This document shows, in pieces, positions 16,380 through 22,699 of a DNA stretch of 22,773 bases. The position numbers and the translations under genes were made by a program. The notes beneath the pieces were generated by a model. That model did no database searches. It saw only the letters and a program-made list of their open reading frames with translations, and was not told where the DNA came from. Source of the stretch: a bacterium UBA2219 (GTDB taxonomy: Bacteria; Desulfobacterota; Deferrimicrobia; Deferrimicrobiales; Deferrimicrobiaceae); NCBI GenBank assembly GCA_002327765.1, contig DCUH01000051.1, positions 1 to 22,773 of the forward strand. Direction: 5' to 3'. The first letter of the stretch is position 1. The number at the start of each line of letters is the position of its first letter.

Positions 16380-17123
16380 TCAGTAGAGCCACACGCGGGC
16401 CCCCGACGGCAGCGGAACGCCGCGCTGCGGGCGGAACCGCTCGACGCCGAGGACCCGCCGACGCTCCGGCGGCAGGAGATAGAGCTTCAGCGCCTCCCGC
16501 AGGGGAGACCCCTCGCCCGCCCCCGCGCCTTCGCAGCCGAGGATCCGCCGCCAGGCCGGGCGCCACAGCGACGGGCGGATGTGGATCGGGTCGAACCCGT
16601 ACCACTCCGGGTCCAGGCGGAAGAAGCGGATCCCGCGCGCTGCCGCCAGCGCCTCGAGGCCGGCGTCCACTTTTTCGGAGGTTTCGATCACGCGTTCCAG
16701 GGAGAGGCGGCACGATGGGACGAGCACCGACCGGAACGCGAGAAATTTCGCAGGGGGCAACCGCCGGATGCTGTCCATTGGCAGGCCGGTCAGGACGATG
16801 TCGTCCGTGTGCCGCAGCAGCCGGGCGACGGCTTCCTCCACCCAGGCCAGCACCCGTTCGGCGGGAAACGCGTAGAGGATGTCGTTCCCGACGTCCGTCA
16901 CGAGCGCCCGCGTGCGGTCTTTCGGCCGGGACTCCAGCTCCCGCCAGATGCCGGAATCGAGGATGCCCGGCAGCGAACGGAACAGGAACAGGCTCCGGGC
17001 GCCGTACGATCTGCCGTGGCCGAGGGCGGCCAGCACCCGGACCCCCGGGCCCCAGGCCGCGCGGGCCGTCGCCACGACCGTGTGGAAGCCGCGCGTCAGG
17101 TTGCTCGCCCCGAGGGCGACCAC
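16380..17123 (-). CDS. SGNH/GDSL-type hydrolase-like protein
   Basis: 247 residues. The layout fits the SGNH hydrolase fold: block I is ALGASNLTRG with the presumed nucleophile S7 (GASN instead of GDSL), block III is VTDVGNDILY with N80 and D81 (GxND), and block V is DPIHIRP with D178 and H181. Catalytic Ser, Asn, Asp and His are thus all present. Substrates of this superfamily range from lipids to O-acetyl sugars and cannot be told. No signal peptide is visible, so it is likely cytosolic. The start is GTG at 17121-17123, only six codons before the nucleophile; there is no ATG upstream in frame. GGGAG lies about 12 nt upstream. The thioesterase gene ends 55 bases before. Confidence 0.78.
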   Translation of the reverse strand: MVALGASNLTRGFHTVVATARAAWGPGVRVLAALGHGRSYGARSLFLFRSLPGILDSGIWRELESRPKDRTRALVTDVGNDILYAFPAERVLAWVEEAVARLLRHTDDIVLTGLPMDSIRRLPPAKFLAFRSVLVPSCRLSLERVIETSEKVDAGLEALAAARGIRFFRLDPEWYGFDPIHIRPSLWRPAWRRILGCEGAGAGEGSPLREALKLYLLPPERRRVLGVERFRPQRGVPLPSGARVWLY

Positions 17124-17178
17124 CCGTTCGACGGCTCCCGGCGGAGCGTCGCCCGCCCCGCCCCCGGGCCGCCGGGAT

Positions 17179-17688
17179 TCAGCCTGCCCGCAGATCGAAC
17201 GCGACGAAGTCCCCTTCCAGCCCGCCGACCTTTTCCCCGTTGCAGCGCAGCACGGACCGAAGTCTCATTCTGGCGCGCTTCCTCCGCTTCAGCGTGTCGA
17301 GGAATTCGCCCCATTCCGTCGGGCCGACGGTTTCCGACGTGGACGTGAACGTCCCCGTGATGGGGCGCTCGTAGGTCATGGAGCACTTGTGGACGACGAC
17401 ATTGCCCCCGATCCCTTCGTCCTCCAGCCGGACGTGGAGCAGGGACCAGGCCGAAAGGACCGCGACCGACGCCGCGCTGCCGCCGAAAACGGTACCGCTG
17501 TGATTGATGTTCGGGGGAAGGGGCGCTTCCAGCTCCACGCGGTCGACCGACGCCTCCAGGACCTTGACGCCCATCGCCTTCGTGATCGGGATGCGCCCGT
17601 TCAGATATTCCTGCAGGGTCCCGGCCGTTCCGCCGCGTTGCGCCTTTCGACCTTCGCCACCGGATGGGTGATTCCGACCGGAACGCAT
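17179..17688 (-). CDS. Hot-dog fold thioesterase (YiiD C-terminal domain-like)
   Basis: 169 residues predicted. The region from YLNGRIPITKAMGVKVLEA onward matches stand-alone proteins similar to the YiiD C-terminal putative thioesterase domain. NINHSGTVFGGSAASV (about 65-80) is the hot-dog central helix with the small-residue run typical of acyl-CoA thioesterases. FTSTSETVGPTEW and a basic strand region follow. It presumably hydrolyses an acyl-CoA or acyl-ACP thioester. The first ATG in frame (17686-17688) lacks a good ribosome site, and about 25 residues before LQEYLNG have no domain content, so a non-ATG start further in is possible. It precedes the SGNH hydrolase gene; both are ester-type hydrolases. 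Confidence 0.8.
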   Translation of the reverse strand: MRSGRNHPSGGEGRKAQRGGTAGTLQEYLNGRIPITKAMGVKVLEASVDRVELEAPLPPNINHSGTVFGGSAASVAVLSAWSLLHVRLEDEGIGGNVVVHKCSMTYERPITGTFTSTSETVGPTEWGEFLDTLKRRKRARMRLRSVLRCNGEKVGGLEGDFVAFDLRAG

Positions 17689-17773
17689 GCCATCAGTATC
17701 GGCGATATCGGCCGGAAATTGAATCCGGAAGATCCGGGCCCGCCGGGCGGCCGGCCGGGACCCCGGTGCGCGG

Positions 17774-18367
17774 CTACGCGATCGCCATGATGACGCCGTA
17801 CGCCATGCCGACCCCGAACGCAAGGACCCAATACCCGAGGACCGACGCGACGGCGATCATCAGCGGCTTGCCCCAGGCCTTGCGCGGGTAGTTCTCCCCG
17901 AACCGGCTTTTCACGTATTTCGCCTGGTCCCTGGCGGAGAGGAAATACCAGGCGATGAAATACGGGAGGGGCATCAGGCGGCCCGCGAATTCCCCGGCTT
18001 TCGGATTCCCCGTCTTGAAAAGGAAAAACAGCACCGCCAGGACGTACCCGATCAGCAGCGCGACGCTGGCGTAGAACCACATCATCGCCTTGTCGGCCTT
18101 CTCCTCGTCTCCCAGGGCGCGCCAGTTCAGCGCGTGCAGGTAGGAGCCGAACGCCGGGGTGAAGAGGAAGCTCCAGCCGGAAGCGGCGTTCGGGTTCCAA
18201 ATCGCTTCGCCGCCGCCGACAACCGGCCCACCGCCGGAAACCGGATCGCCGCCGTTTCCCGGGACCGGCGGACCCGCGATTTCCCGCCGCGCCTCGGCGG
18301 CCAGGCCGCAGGACGGGCAGAATTTCGCATCCGGGTGAAGGTTCTCGCCGCATTTCCGGCAATACAT
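17774..18367 (-). CDS. Zinc-ribbon membrane protein (DUF2628-like, tentative)
   Basis: 197 residues. The N-terminus is a zinc ribbon with C3, C6, C17 and C20 (CRKC and CPSC knuckles), followed by a Gly/Pro linker and a membrane part with about three helices (around 98-118, 130-142 and 170-193). WNPNAASGWSFLFTPAFGSYLHALNWRALG is the distinctive segment before the first helix; it resembles membrane proteins that carry cytoplasmic zinc ribbons. No enzymatic motif. ATG at 18365-18367 has AAGGAG 7 nt upstream; the GTG just before is not the start. Third zinc-ribbon protein in this window. Function unknown. Confidence 0.8.
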   Translation of the reverse strand: MYCRKCGENLHPDAKFCPSCGLAAEARREIAGPPVPGNGGDPVSGGGPVVGGGEAIWNPNAASGWSFLFTPAFGSYLHALNWRALGDEEKADKAMMWFYASVALLIGYVLAVLFFLFKTGNPKAGEFAGRLMPLPYFIAWYFLSARDQAKYVKSRFGENYPRKAWGKPLMIAVASVLGYWVLAFGVGMAYGVIMAIA

Positions 18368-18434
18368 CACCGTTCTCCTTTCGGGATCAGTGAGGTGCCC
18401 TCATAATGCGTTTTCGGATTTTTTCGGAAAGTCT

Positions 18435-18752
18435 TTAATCTTCCAAATGCCGGCTTTTCTCGATACTTCCCGGCATCGAATGCGGTTCTAGCGCAACTCC
18501 GGCGGCATAAACGTTCCGTCCGAGCGCGAAGCGGCTCGCCGGGGAAAGCGTGTCCCGATGCGCCGCGACGAAGAGCGGCACGCCCGCACACAGGAGCAGC
18601 CCGTCCAGGCCGATGGCCAGCAGGATCGGCCATCGGAATTTCAGCGTCTTCCCCGGCGAAGCCACGCAGGCGCGGATGCGGTCGGCGGAGGCGGGATCGA
18701 TCAGCCCCGCCCCCGACCATCGCCCCAGGCATCGCTGCCGGCGGGCGGTCAC
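18435..18752 (-). pseudogene. Truncated DUF2157-type membrane protein
   Basis: A 105-residue frame starting GTG at 18750-18752. The first ~80 residues look like the beginning of a DUF2157 membrane protein: a helical start (LGRWSGAGLIDPASADRIRAC), then RWPILLAIGLDGLLLCAGVP with LFVAAHRDTLSPASRFAL. In the family this leads into many further helices (usual length several hundred residues). Here it switches to an unrelated polar tail (GRNVYAAGVALEPHSMPGS) and stops. No continuation is visible in the other frames downstream, so the 3' part seems deleted rather than frameshifted. A zinc-ribbon membrane protein gene follows 67 bases on. Confidence 0.6.
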
Positions 18753-18773
18753 GGTTTCATTCCGGCGCCGACG

Positions 18774-19124
18774 TTATTCCTCGATGTCCGCCGGGTTCAC
18801 GTATTTTCCGTAATCCTCCCGGTGCGGGCTGAACACTTCCACCGCGACCGAATCCTCCAGGACCTCGACCTTGTGCTTCCTGTTCGACGGCACGCACCAG
18901 CTGTCTCCCGGGTTCACGATCCGGGACTTCGACTCCGCGAACAGCCGCATCTTCCCCTTGACCAGGTAACCCGCCTGCTCGTGCGCATGGGAATGCTCCG
19001 GGATCGTCGACCCCTTCTCCAGCAGGAACTCCGCCATCAACGTCTTTTCGCCGTACACCAGCGTCTTCACCTTCACCCCTTTGAGCATTTCCCGGTATCC
19101 GTCGTTCGACCTGGAACCGAACAT
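18774..19124 (-). CDS. Cupin domain protein
   Basis: 116 residues forming a single small beta-barrel. Metal ligands of cupin motif 1 are H44, H46 and E49 within PEHSHAHEQAGYLVKG, and motif 2 has H84 within PGDSWCVPSNRKHKV. The HSHxxEQ start resembles KdgF-like or generic stand-alone cupins that bind Fe/Zn/Mn. These proteins range from isomerases to dioxygenases, so the reaction is not assignable. ATG at 19122-19124 has GAGAGG about 8 nt upstream. A small membrane protein gene ends 30 bases before. Confidence 0.85.
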   Translation of the reverse strand: MFGSRSNDGYREMLKGVKVKTLVYGEKTLMAEFLLEKGSTIPEHSHAHEQAGYLVKGKMRLFAESKSRIVNPGDSWCVPSNRKHKVEVLEDSVAVEVFSPHREDYGKYVNPADIEE

Positions 19125-19154
19125 GTTTTTACCTCTCGTTTCGATTGCCCGTTT

Positions 19155-19403
19155 TTACGCACCCTCGAAATAAAGCATGTAAATGATCATCATCGGCAGC
19201 ACGATCCCGCAGAATATCGCGCTCATCACTCCCAGAACTATGCCGAATCGAAAGCAATTGCAGGATCTTTTCCACTCGCGTTTAAAAATTCCATAAAAAC
19301 TCTTGTTGATCACAAAAAACCAGAAACCGACGAAACATAATATTTCCTCAAAATAATCGCCAATGATCTGAATTAAATCCGGATGCAGCCTGACGTAATA
19401 CAT
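19155..19403 (-). CDS. Small membrane protein, AT-rich
   Basis: 82 residues with two hydrophobic helices, about 17-36 (YFEEILCFVGFWFFVINKSF) and 52-77 (within RFGIVLGVMSAIFCGIVLP). A basic loop (KREWKRSCNCFRF) between them indicates the cytoplasmic side. ATG at 19401-19403 has GGGAGG 9 nt upstream. The codon composition is clearly more AT-rich than the genes on its left, suggesting recent acquisition. No family recognised. Confidence 0.65.
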   Translation of the reverse strand: MYYVRLHPDLIQIIGDYFEEILCFVGFWFFVINKSFYGIFKREWKRSCNCFRFGIVLGVMSAIFCGIVLPMMIIYMLYFEGA

Positions 19404-19698
19404 TCGAATCGCCTCCCTCGTGGTATCACCGGCATCGACCCGCGTATCCGAAGCCCGGGTTGAACCGCGGGGGGAGGGCGAGACGCGTGACGATTCCCTT
19501 CGCCGTCATGAGAAAGCGTCATGACCGTTGAATCGATCCTTTCGTTACGCCATCTCCGGCATTCCGTGAACCGCCCTTCGTTCTCCTCCCCTATATAGAC
19601 CGCAGGGGTCGTAAACGCAAGTGCCGCCGAAAGGAAGAAAGGTCGGGGAAGTCCGGGCTGCCGCTGCCGGCCGGCGCGGGATAGAAAGGGGCCGGGCC
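19404..19698. other. Gene-poor gap of 295 bases with a DUF2007 fragment and small repeats
   Basis: No intact gene is supported. An octamer CGTCATGA occurs twice in the same orientation at 19504-19511 and 19517-19524. The same bases also form a 7-bp inverted repeat (GTCATGA at 19505-19511, TCATGAC at 19519-19525). The AT-rich end near 19590-19600 (ctatatag) borders a fragment related to the DUF2007 gene to the right. Confidence 0.5.
19553..19593 (-). pseudogene. Fragment related to the DUF2007 protein C-terminus
   Basis: On the - strand this stretch reads GEENEGRFTEC in one frame, nearly the same as GEENEGQFTEC of the intact DUF2007 gene at 20972-21286. The nucleotide match over about 35 bases is close (only about three to five differences). 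The cysteine pairs flanking it in the intact gene (CAC before and WNC after) are gone here. It is therefore a remnant, not a working zinc ribbon. Confidence 0.55.
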
Positions 19699-20307
19699 TC
19701 ACTTTATCAGCAGAATGACTCCCGGATATATATACCCGTCTCCGTATTCATCCCGCAGTTTCCGCTTTTCGGCCGGGAAGGTATAGGCGATGGCTTTGGC
19801 AGGAAGGTCGTTGATGATATCGATCACGTTTCGTATGCACAGGTCTATTTTGTTCAAATCGTATTTCGGCATCCTGGGTATTACATACACCATCTCCAGC
19901 TTCATGACGTTTTCCGGAATGGCGTGCTCTTTTTTGAAGCTATCCAGCTCGATCGCTTTATTTATGATTTCTTCCAGTTTTTCCGTTTTCGAACCCGCAT
20001 TCGGCCAGCACTGCTTCGCCTCCACGATGAATTCCATGTTGTTGTACTTGAAATACAGGTCGCAGCGGCCCCTGTATCTATCCTTGTTCTTGATGTTCTC
20101 GTCTATATATTCCTCGAAGCAGGTGCCTCCCTTTCTCCAGATCGCCCCGGCGAACACGCCCAAATTCACGCGTTCGCTGTACCACCAGGAACAGTCGTTC
20201 CTGCCCCATTCCTTGGAGGATTTCCTGATCAAGGCGATCCATTCCTTCAAGACGGGGCGAAGCATCTGCAGTTGTCCGCAATAGATCTTGTCCTCGATTC
20301 TCTTCAT
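19699..20307 (-). CDS. Candidate PD-(D/E)XK nuclease-like protein, orphan
   Basis: 202 residues, no signal peptide. The core GRCDLYFKYNNMEFIVEAKQ (about 80-99) gives D83 on one strand and E96-A-K98 on the next, the D-x(n)-ExK signature of PD-(D/E)XK nuclease folds. An upstream helix carries E44 (WWYSERVNLGVFAG), a common extra acidic residue. The rest is rich in Lys, Ile and Asn, and the gene is AT-rich compared with the left part of the window. No methyltransferase or helicase partner lies next to it, so a restriction system is not shown. ATG at 20305-20307 has GGGGA about 7 nt upstream. A ~100-bp repeat element ends just before its ribosome site. The fold is inferred from one motif; other families with a restriction-like core are possible. 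Confidence 0.65.
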   Translation of the reverse strand: MKRIEDKIYCGQLQMLRPVLKEWIALIRKSSKEWGRNDCSWWYSERVNLGVFAGAIWRKGGTCFEEYIDENIKNKDRYRGRCDLYFKYNNMEFIVEAKQCWPNAGSKTEKLEEIINKAIELDSFKKEHAIPENVMKLEMVYVIPRMPKYDLNKIDLCIRNVIDIINDLPAKAIAYTFPAEKRKLRDEYGDGYIYPGVILLIK

Positions 20308-20320
20308 GACCGATCCCCGC

Positions 20321-20420
20321 TGTGGGCCTGGCGCCCGGGATAAGATGCCGGCCGAGGACGCGACGCTTGCCCGCGCGGGCGATGGGCTGCAGGCGGCGTG
20401 GCCGATGGAGCCGTCCGCTT
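20321..20420. repeat. Intergenic ~100-bp element, copy A
   Basis: Matches copy B (21881-21980) at 67 of 100 positions without a gap, the two being exactly 1,560 bp apart in the same orientation. The best-kept blocks are 20351-20370 (17 of 20 identical) and 20391-20400 (9 of 10). On the - strand it lies between the four-helix membrane protein stop and the nuclease-like gene start, ending 13 nt before that ATG. The stem pairings visible in copy B are only partly kept here. Confidence 0.75.
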
Positions 20421-20452
20421 CACCCCGTGGTCAGATGGCCACCATCCCGTCC

Positions 20453-20941
20453 TTATGGCTTCGTCCCGAATGTTGATTCCTTTGCCCATTCCTCCCACTG
20501 GGAATATTTCGGGAAGAAGTATAAAAAATAGGCCAGGGAAACCGATGCGAGGGTATAAAAATCTCCGATTTGTTTTCCAAGGAAAAACAGGACCAAGCCA
20601 TATATCAGGACGGCTTCGCACAAAGCGGCCGTCACGATCGTCACTATGAAAAACCTCGCGCCATGAGAACCGGGCCCGACGTTATCAGGCGGATTTTTCG
20701 CAGATAACAATGATTTTCTTACATAAGTAATCACAAAAAACATCAGGACGCTCAATCCGTAAACAATGTACTTGAAAGTGTATAAATGGGGAGGAAATTC
20801 CGGGTTGCCCGCCGCTTCCGCCCCCTTGTTCATGAATAGGACAACGAATGTATAAACACCGATGGTCGCCATGATAAATACGTATACGATTCTCGCGAAG
20901 TTGAACCTGGACTGCAGATTTTCGCCCTGCGGGTTGATCAT
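20453..20941 (-). CDS. Four-helix membrane protein, unknown function
   Basis: 162 residues with four hydrophobic helices at about 16-36, 57-74, 96-117 and 122-143. Charged ends face the cytoplasm (YVRKSLLSAKNPPDN between helices 2 and 3, PKYSQWEEWAKEST at the end). The layout of two hairpins is reminiscent of small transporter- or respiratory-associated proteins, but I recognise no family motif. ATG at 20939-20941 has GGAGGG at good spacing. It follows the DUF2007 gene by 30 bases and ends 32 bases before repeat element A. Confidence 0.75.
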   Translation of the reverse strand: MINPQGENLQSRFNFARIVYVFIMATIGVYTFVVLFMNKGAEAAGNPEFPPHLYTFKYIVYGLSVLMFFVITYVRKSLLSAKNPPDNVGPGSHGARFFIVTIVTAALCEAVLIYGLVLFFLGKQIGDFYTLASVSLAYFLYFFPKYSQWEEWAKESTFGTKP

Positions 20942-20971
20942 GCTCCCTCCTTCGTCAGGTTCGGGATGTGG

Positions 20972-21286
20972 TCATCTGGACCTGCCGCAGTTCCAGCATT
21001 CCGTGAATTGCCCTTCGTTCTCCTCGCCGCAGGCGCAACGCCAGGGTTTCCTCGCGACCGATGCGGAGGCTTCTCCGACATGAAAGGTTTCGACCAGCTC
21101 CATGGCGCGGTCATAATCCTCGTCGGGAACCCAGACCGAAGGGGCCGTGTCCTCCGTGATGGGAATTTCGCCCCGAAGTTTCCATAGGGATTCGCCCTGG
21201 ACTTCCGCCTCGATCCCATCCCCTTCCAGGAACCCCTTCAAGAGGTGGGCATCGGAAAGGTCCCGGGCCAGATAGATTTTCTTCAA
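20972..21286 (-). CDS. DUF2007 domain protein with zinc ribbon
   Basis: 104 residues. The N-terminal part (KKIYLARDLSDAHLLKGFLE, then VWVPDEDYDRAMELVETF) is the DUF2007 (putative prokaryotic signal-transducing, PII-like ferredoxin-fold) domain, about 1-70. A C-terminal zinc ribbon follows with C84, C86, C97 and C100 (CAC and CWNC). The role is unknown; such proteins are thought to be regulators. The start is TTG at 21284-21286 with AGGCGGA about 8 nt upstream; no ATG is available before the first strand. It lies between the flavin reductase and the membrane protein, with gaps of 32 and 30 bases. A fragment of a second copy lies at 19553-19593. Confidence 0.82.
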   Translation of the reverse strand: MKKIYLARDLSDAHLLKGFLEGDGIEAEVQGESLWKLRGEIPITEDTAPSVWVPDEDYDRAMELVETFHVGEASASVARKPWRCACGEENEGQFTECWNCGRSR

Positions 21287-21318
21287 GGAATCCGCCTTTC
21301 GAAAAACCTGCAGACCCG

Positions 21319-21861
21319 CTAGATTCCAGCCGGAAGCTTCGACCGCATCATTTTCTTTCTGTCGATCTTCCGCCCGTCCACGATAAAGGTCCCGTCACCG
21401 ACGGCGTGGATGGTTCTCTTCTCTTTTCTGGAGCCGTCAAAGTATGCGGCCACGCCTTCCAACACAACGATGTTGTGCCTGCTTACGATGTCGACGACCC
21501 TGCATTCGATATTCGCCAGGCACTCCTTGATCAGCGGCGCACGAACATGCCTGCCCTTCATGGCGGTCAGCCCGAACTTCTTGAATTTGTCCGTGTCCGC
21601 CCCGGAACATGTTCCCACGCCGACGACCTGATCGATCATGTCCACGGCGGGAATCGAGATCACGCATTCCCCGGACTTTTGAAGTGCGGCATAAGAATGG
21701 TTCCAGGGCCCTGTGGTCATGGCGAATACGGGGGTGAAATCCACCACCATGGTCCAGGAGATGGTCATCACGTTGTCCGTGTCGCCATCTTGGGTGGTGA
21801 CGAAGACCACGGGACCGGATTCCAGAAGCGTGAACGCTTTGCCGAGCCGCAACGTTTTCAT
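21319..21861 (-). CDS. Flavin reductase family protein (FMN-binding split barrel)
   Basis: 180 residues, cytosolic. Matches the flavin reductase-like domain: GPVVFVTTQDGDTDNVMTIS (16-35), TPVFAMTTGPWNHSY (43-57), the loop GTCSGADTDKFKKFGLT (83-99), and a C-terminal strand ending in DGTFIVDGRKIDRKK. It probably binds FMN and moves electrons from NAD(P)H to flavin or to a partner protein. ATG at 21859-21861 is preceded by a G-rich GGGGGCGGGA ribosome site; a GTG four codons earlier is in frame but less apt. It heads a three-gene group ending with the four-helix membrane protein, and repeat element B lies just upstream. Confidence 0.88.
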   Translation of the reverse strand: MKTLRLGKAFTLLESGPVVFVTTQDGDTDNVMTISWTMVVDFTPVFAMTTGPWNHSYAALQKSGECVISIPAVDMIDQVVGVGTCSGADTDKFKKFGLTAMKGRHVRAPLIKECLANIECRVVDIVSRHNIVVLEGVAAYFDGSRKEKRTIHAVGDGTFIVDGRKIDRKKMMRSKLPAGI

Positions 21862-21880
21862 TCCCGCCCCCACCCGATCC

Positions 21881-21980
21881 CGGTCGCCTGACGCTCGGAC
21901 CAGGTTGCGTGCCGAGGGTGCGCCGCTTGCCCTCGCCTGCAGCAGATCGCAGGTGGCGTGACCGCGGTAGCCGTCAGCAT
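21881..21980. repeat. Intergenic ~100-bp element, copy B
   Basis: Partner of copy A (20321-20420). Internal pairings in this copy: CTGACG near 21888-21893 with CGTCAG near 21972-21977 (ends), CTCGG with CCGAG (21894-21898 and 21912-21916), GAGGG with CCCTC (21914-21918 and 21930-21934), and CCTGC with GCAGG (21936-21940 and 21948-21952). Read on the - strand it lies 19 bases before the flavin reductase ATG. The remaining gap to the left-hand end of the next gene (21981-22117) is AT-rich and shows no gene. Confidence 0.75.
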
Positions 21981-22117
21981 CGCTTTTAGTCGGTCGATCT
22001 TAAACGTATTGCCATCCACGTTGTTACCACGGCATCCATTAATCGAATTTCGTTGGTTGGCAAAAACCACATACTTATTATTACACGCAATAAGAAATAT
22101 ATTATTTTAATAAATAC

Positions 22118-22699
22118 TCAAAATCCATATATTATGGTATTATTGCTTTCAGATATCATTTTATTTTTAACAAGAAGTTCAATAATATTGTCGATTTCGC
22201 CTTGCGATAGCTTTTTCTGAAACAGGGATGATATATGTTGCGATAGCGTAGCTCGTTTTCTGGGACGCGCCTTCTTGTCTATTTTACCCAGAAGCTCAAA
22301 AACACGATTATAGTTAGACTCTCCGGTCATTGTTTTCTTATTTTCAAGCTCAAGTATGCTGTTAATTCGCTCGCATTTCATACCATTCTTGTTTATGAAC
22401 CGAATCAACGGATCGAATCCTTTATCTTTGGATAAAACAATGCATTGCAGGGCTGGCGACTTTTCAATCAAGCGCCCAAGTTTGAATGCAATGTAAAAAT
22501 CAAGCGCATTCTTGCCGCTTCCTTCGACCTGTTGCCATTCAAGTCGACTGCCAAGCTTCTGCGCGCTCATAACGAGACCAACCGGAACATTTTTCTGGCC
22601 GGACCCCGTGACGATTACGACATGATAGTTTTCATCAAGTCGAGACAGGTCGATTTGCTGAACGTTCTCATAATCGACGAGCAACATTTTGCGATTCAT
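22118..22699 (-). CDS. PIN-like/NYN domain protein, AT-rich
   Basis: 193 residues, cytosolic. The N-terminal 115 residues follow the PIN/NYN ribonuclease plan: LLVDYENVQ (6-14) with D9 and E11, GSGKNALDFYIAFKLG (60-75) with D67, and VLSKDKGFDPLI (88-99) with D92 and D96. The acidic residues needed to hold metal are all present, so RNase activity is plausible. A basic linker (KIDKKARPRKRA) leads to a C-terminal helical domain that looks like a small winged helix (TLSQHISSLF...KMISESNNTIIYGF). ATG at 22697-22699 has GGAGG 5 nt upstream; in-frame ATGs further upstream have none. The gene is strongly AT-rich against the window, pointing to horizontal gain. The role (antitoxin-less toxin, phage defence or RNA processing) is not shown. 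Confidence 0.78.
   Translation of the reverse strand: MNRKMLLVDYENVQQIDLSRLDENYHVVIVTGSGQKNVPVGLVMSAQKLGSRLEWQQVEGSGKNALDFYIAFKLGRLIEKSPALQCIVLSKDKGFDPLIRFINKNGMKCERINSILELENKKTMTGESNYNRVFELLGKIDKKARPRKRATLSQHISSLFQKKLSQGEIDNIIELLVKNKMISESNNTIIYGF

Noticed and set aside
17689..17773. GC-rich inverted segment between the zinc-ribbon and thioesterase genes as a terminator
   Set aside because: Several GGCC/CCGG runs can pair in many ways, but there is no T-run after them.
19699..20307. Restriction-modification system
   Set aside because: Only a possible nuclease motif is present; no DNA methyltransferase or specificity gene is next to it. The class I methyltransferases elsewhere in the window lack DNA-methylase motifs.
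20321..21980. Similarity of the repeat elements to a c-di-GMP-I (GEMM) riboswitch on the - strand
   Set aside because: Copy B contains strings such as CACGC, GGGCAA and ACGCAA in the same order as GEMM, but the spacing is wrong. The required joined motifs (AGGGCAAACC and GGGACGCAAAGCC) are missing, and copy A keeps even fewer.
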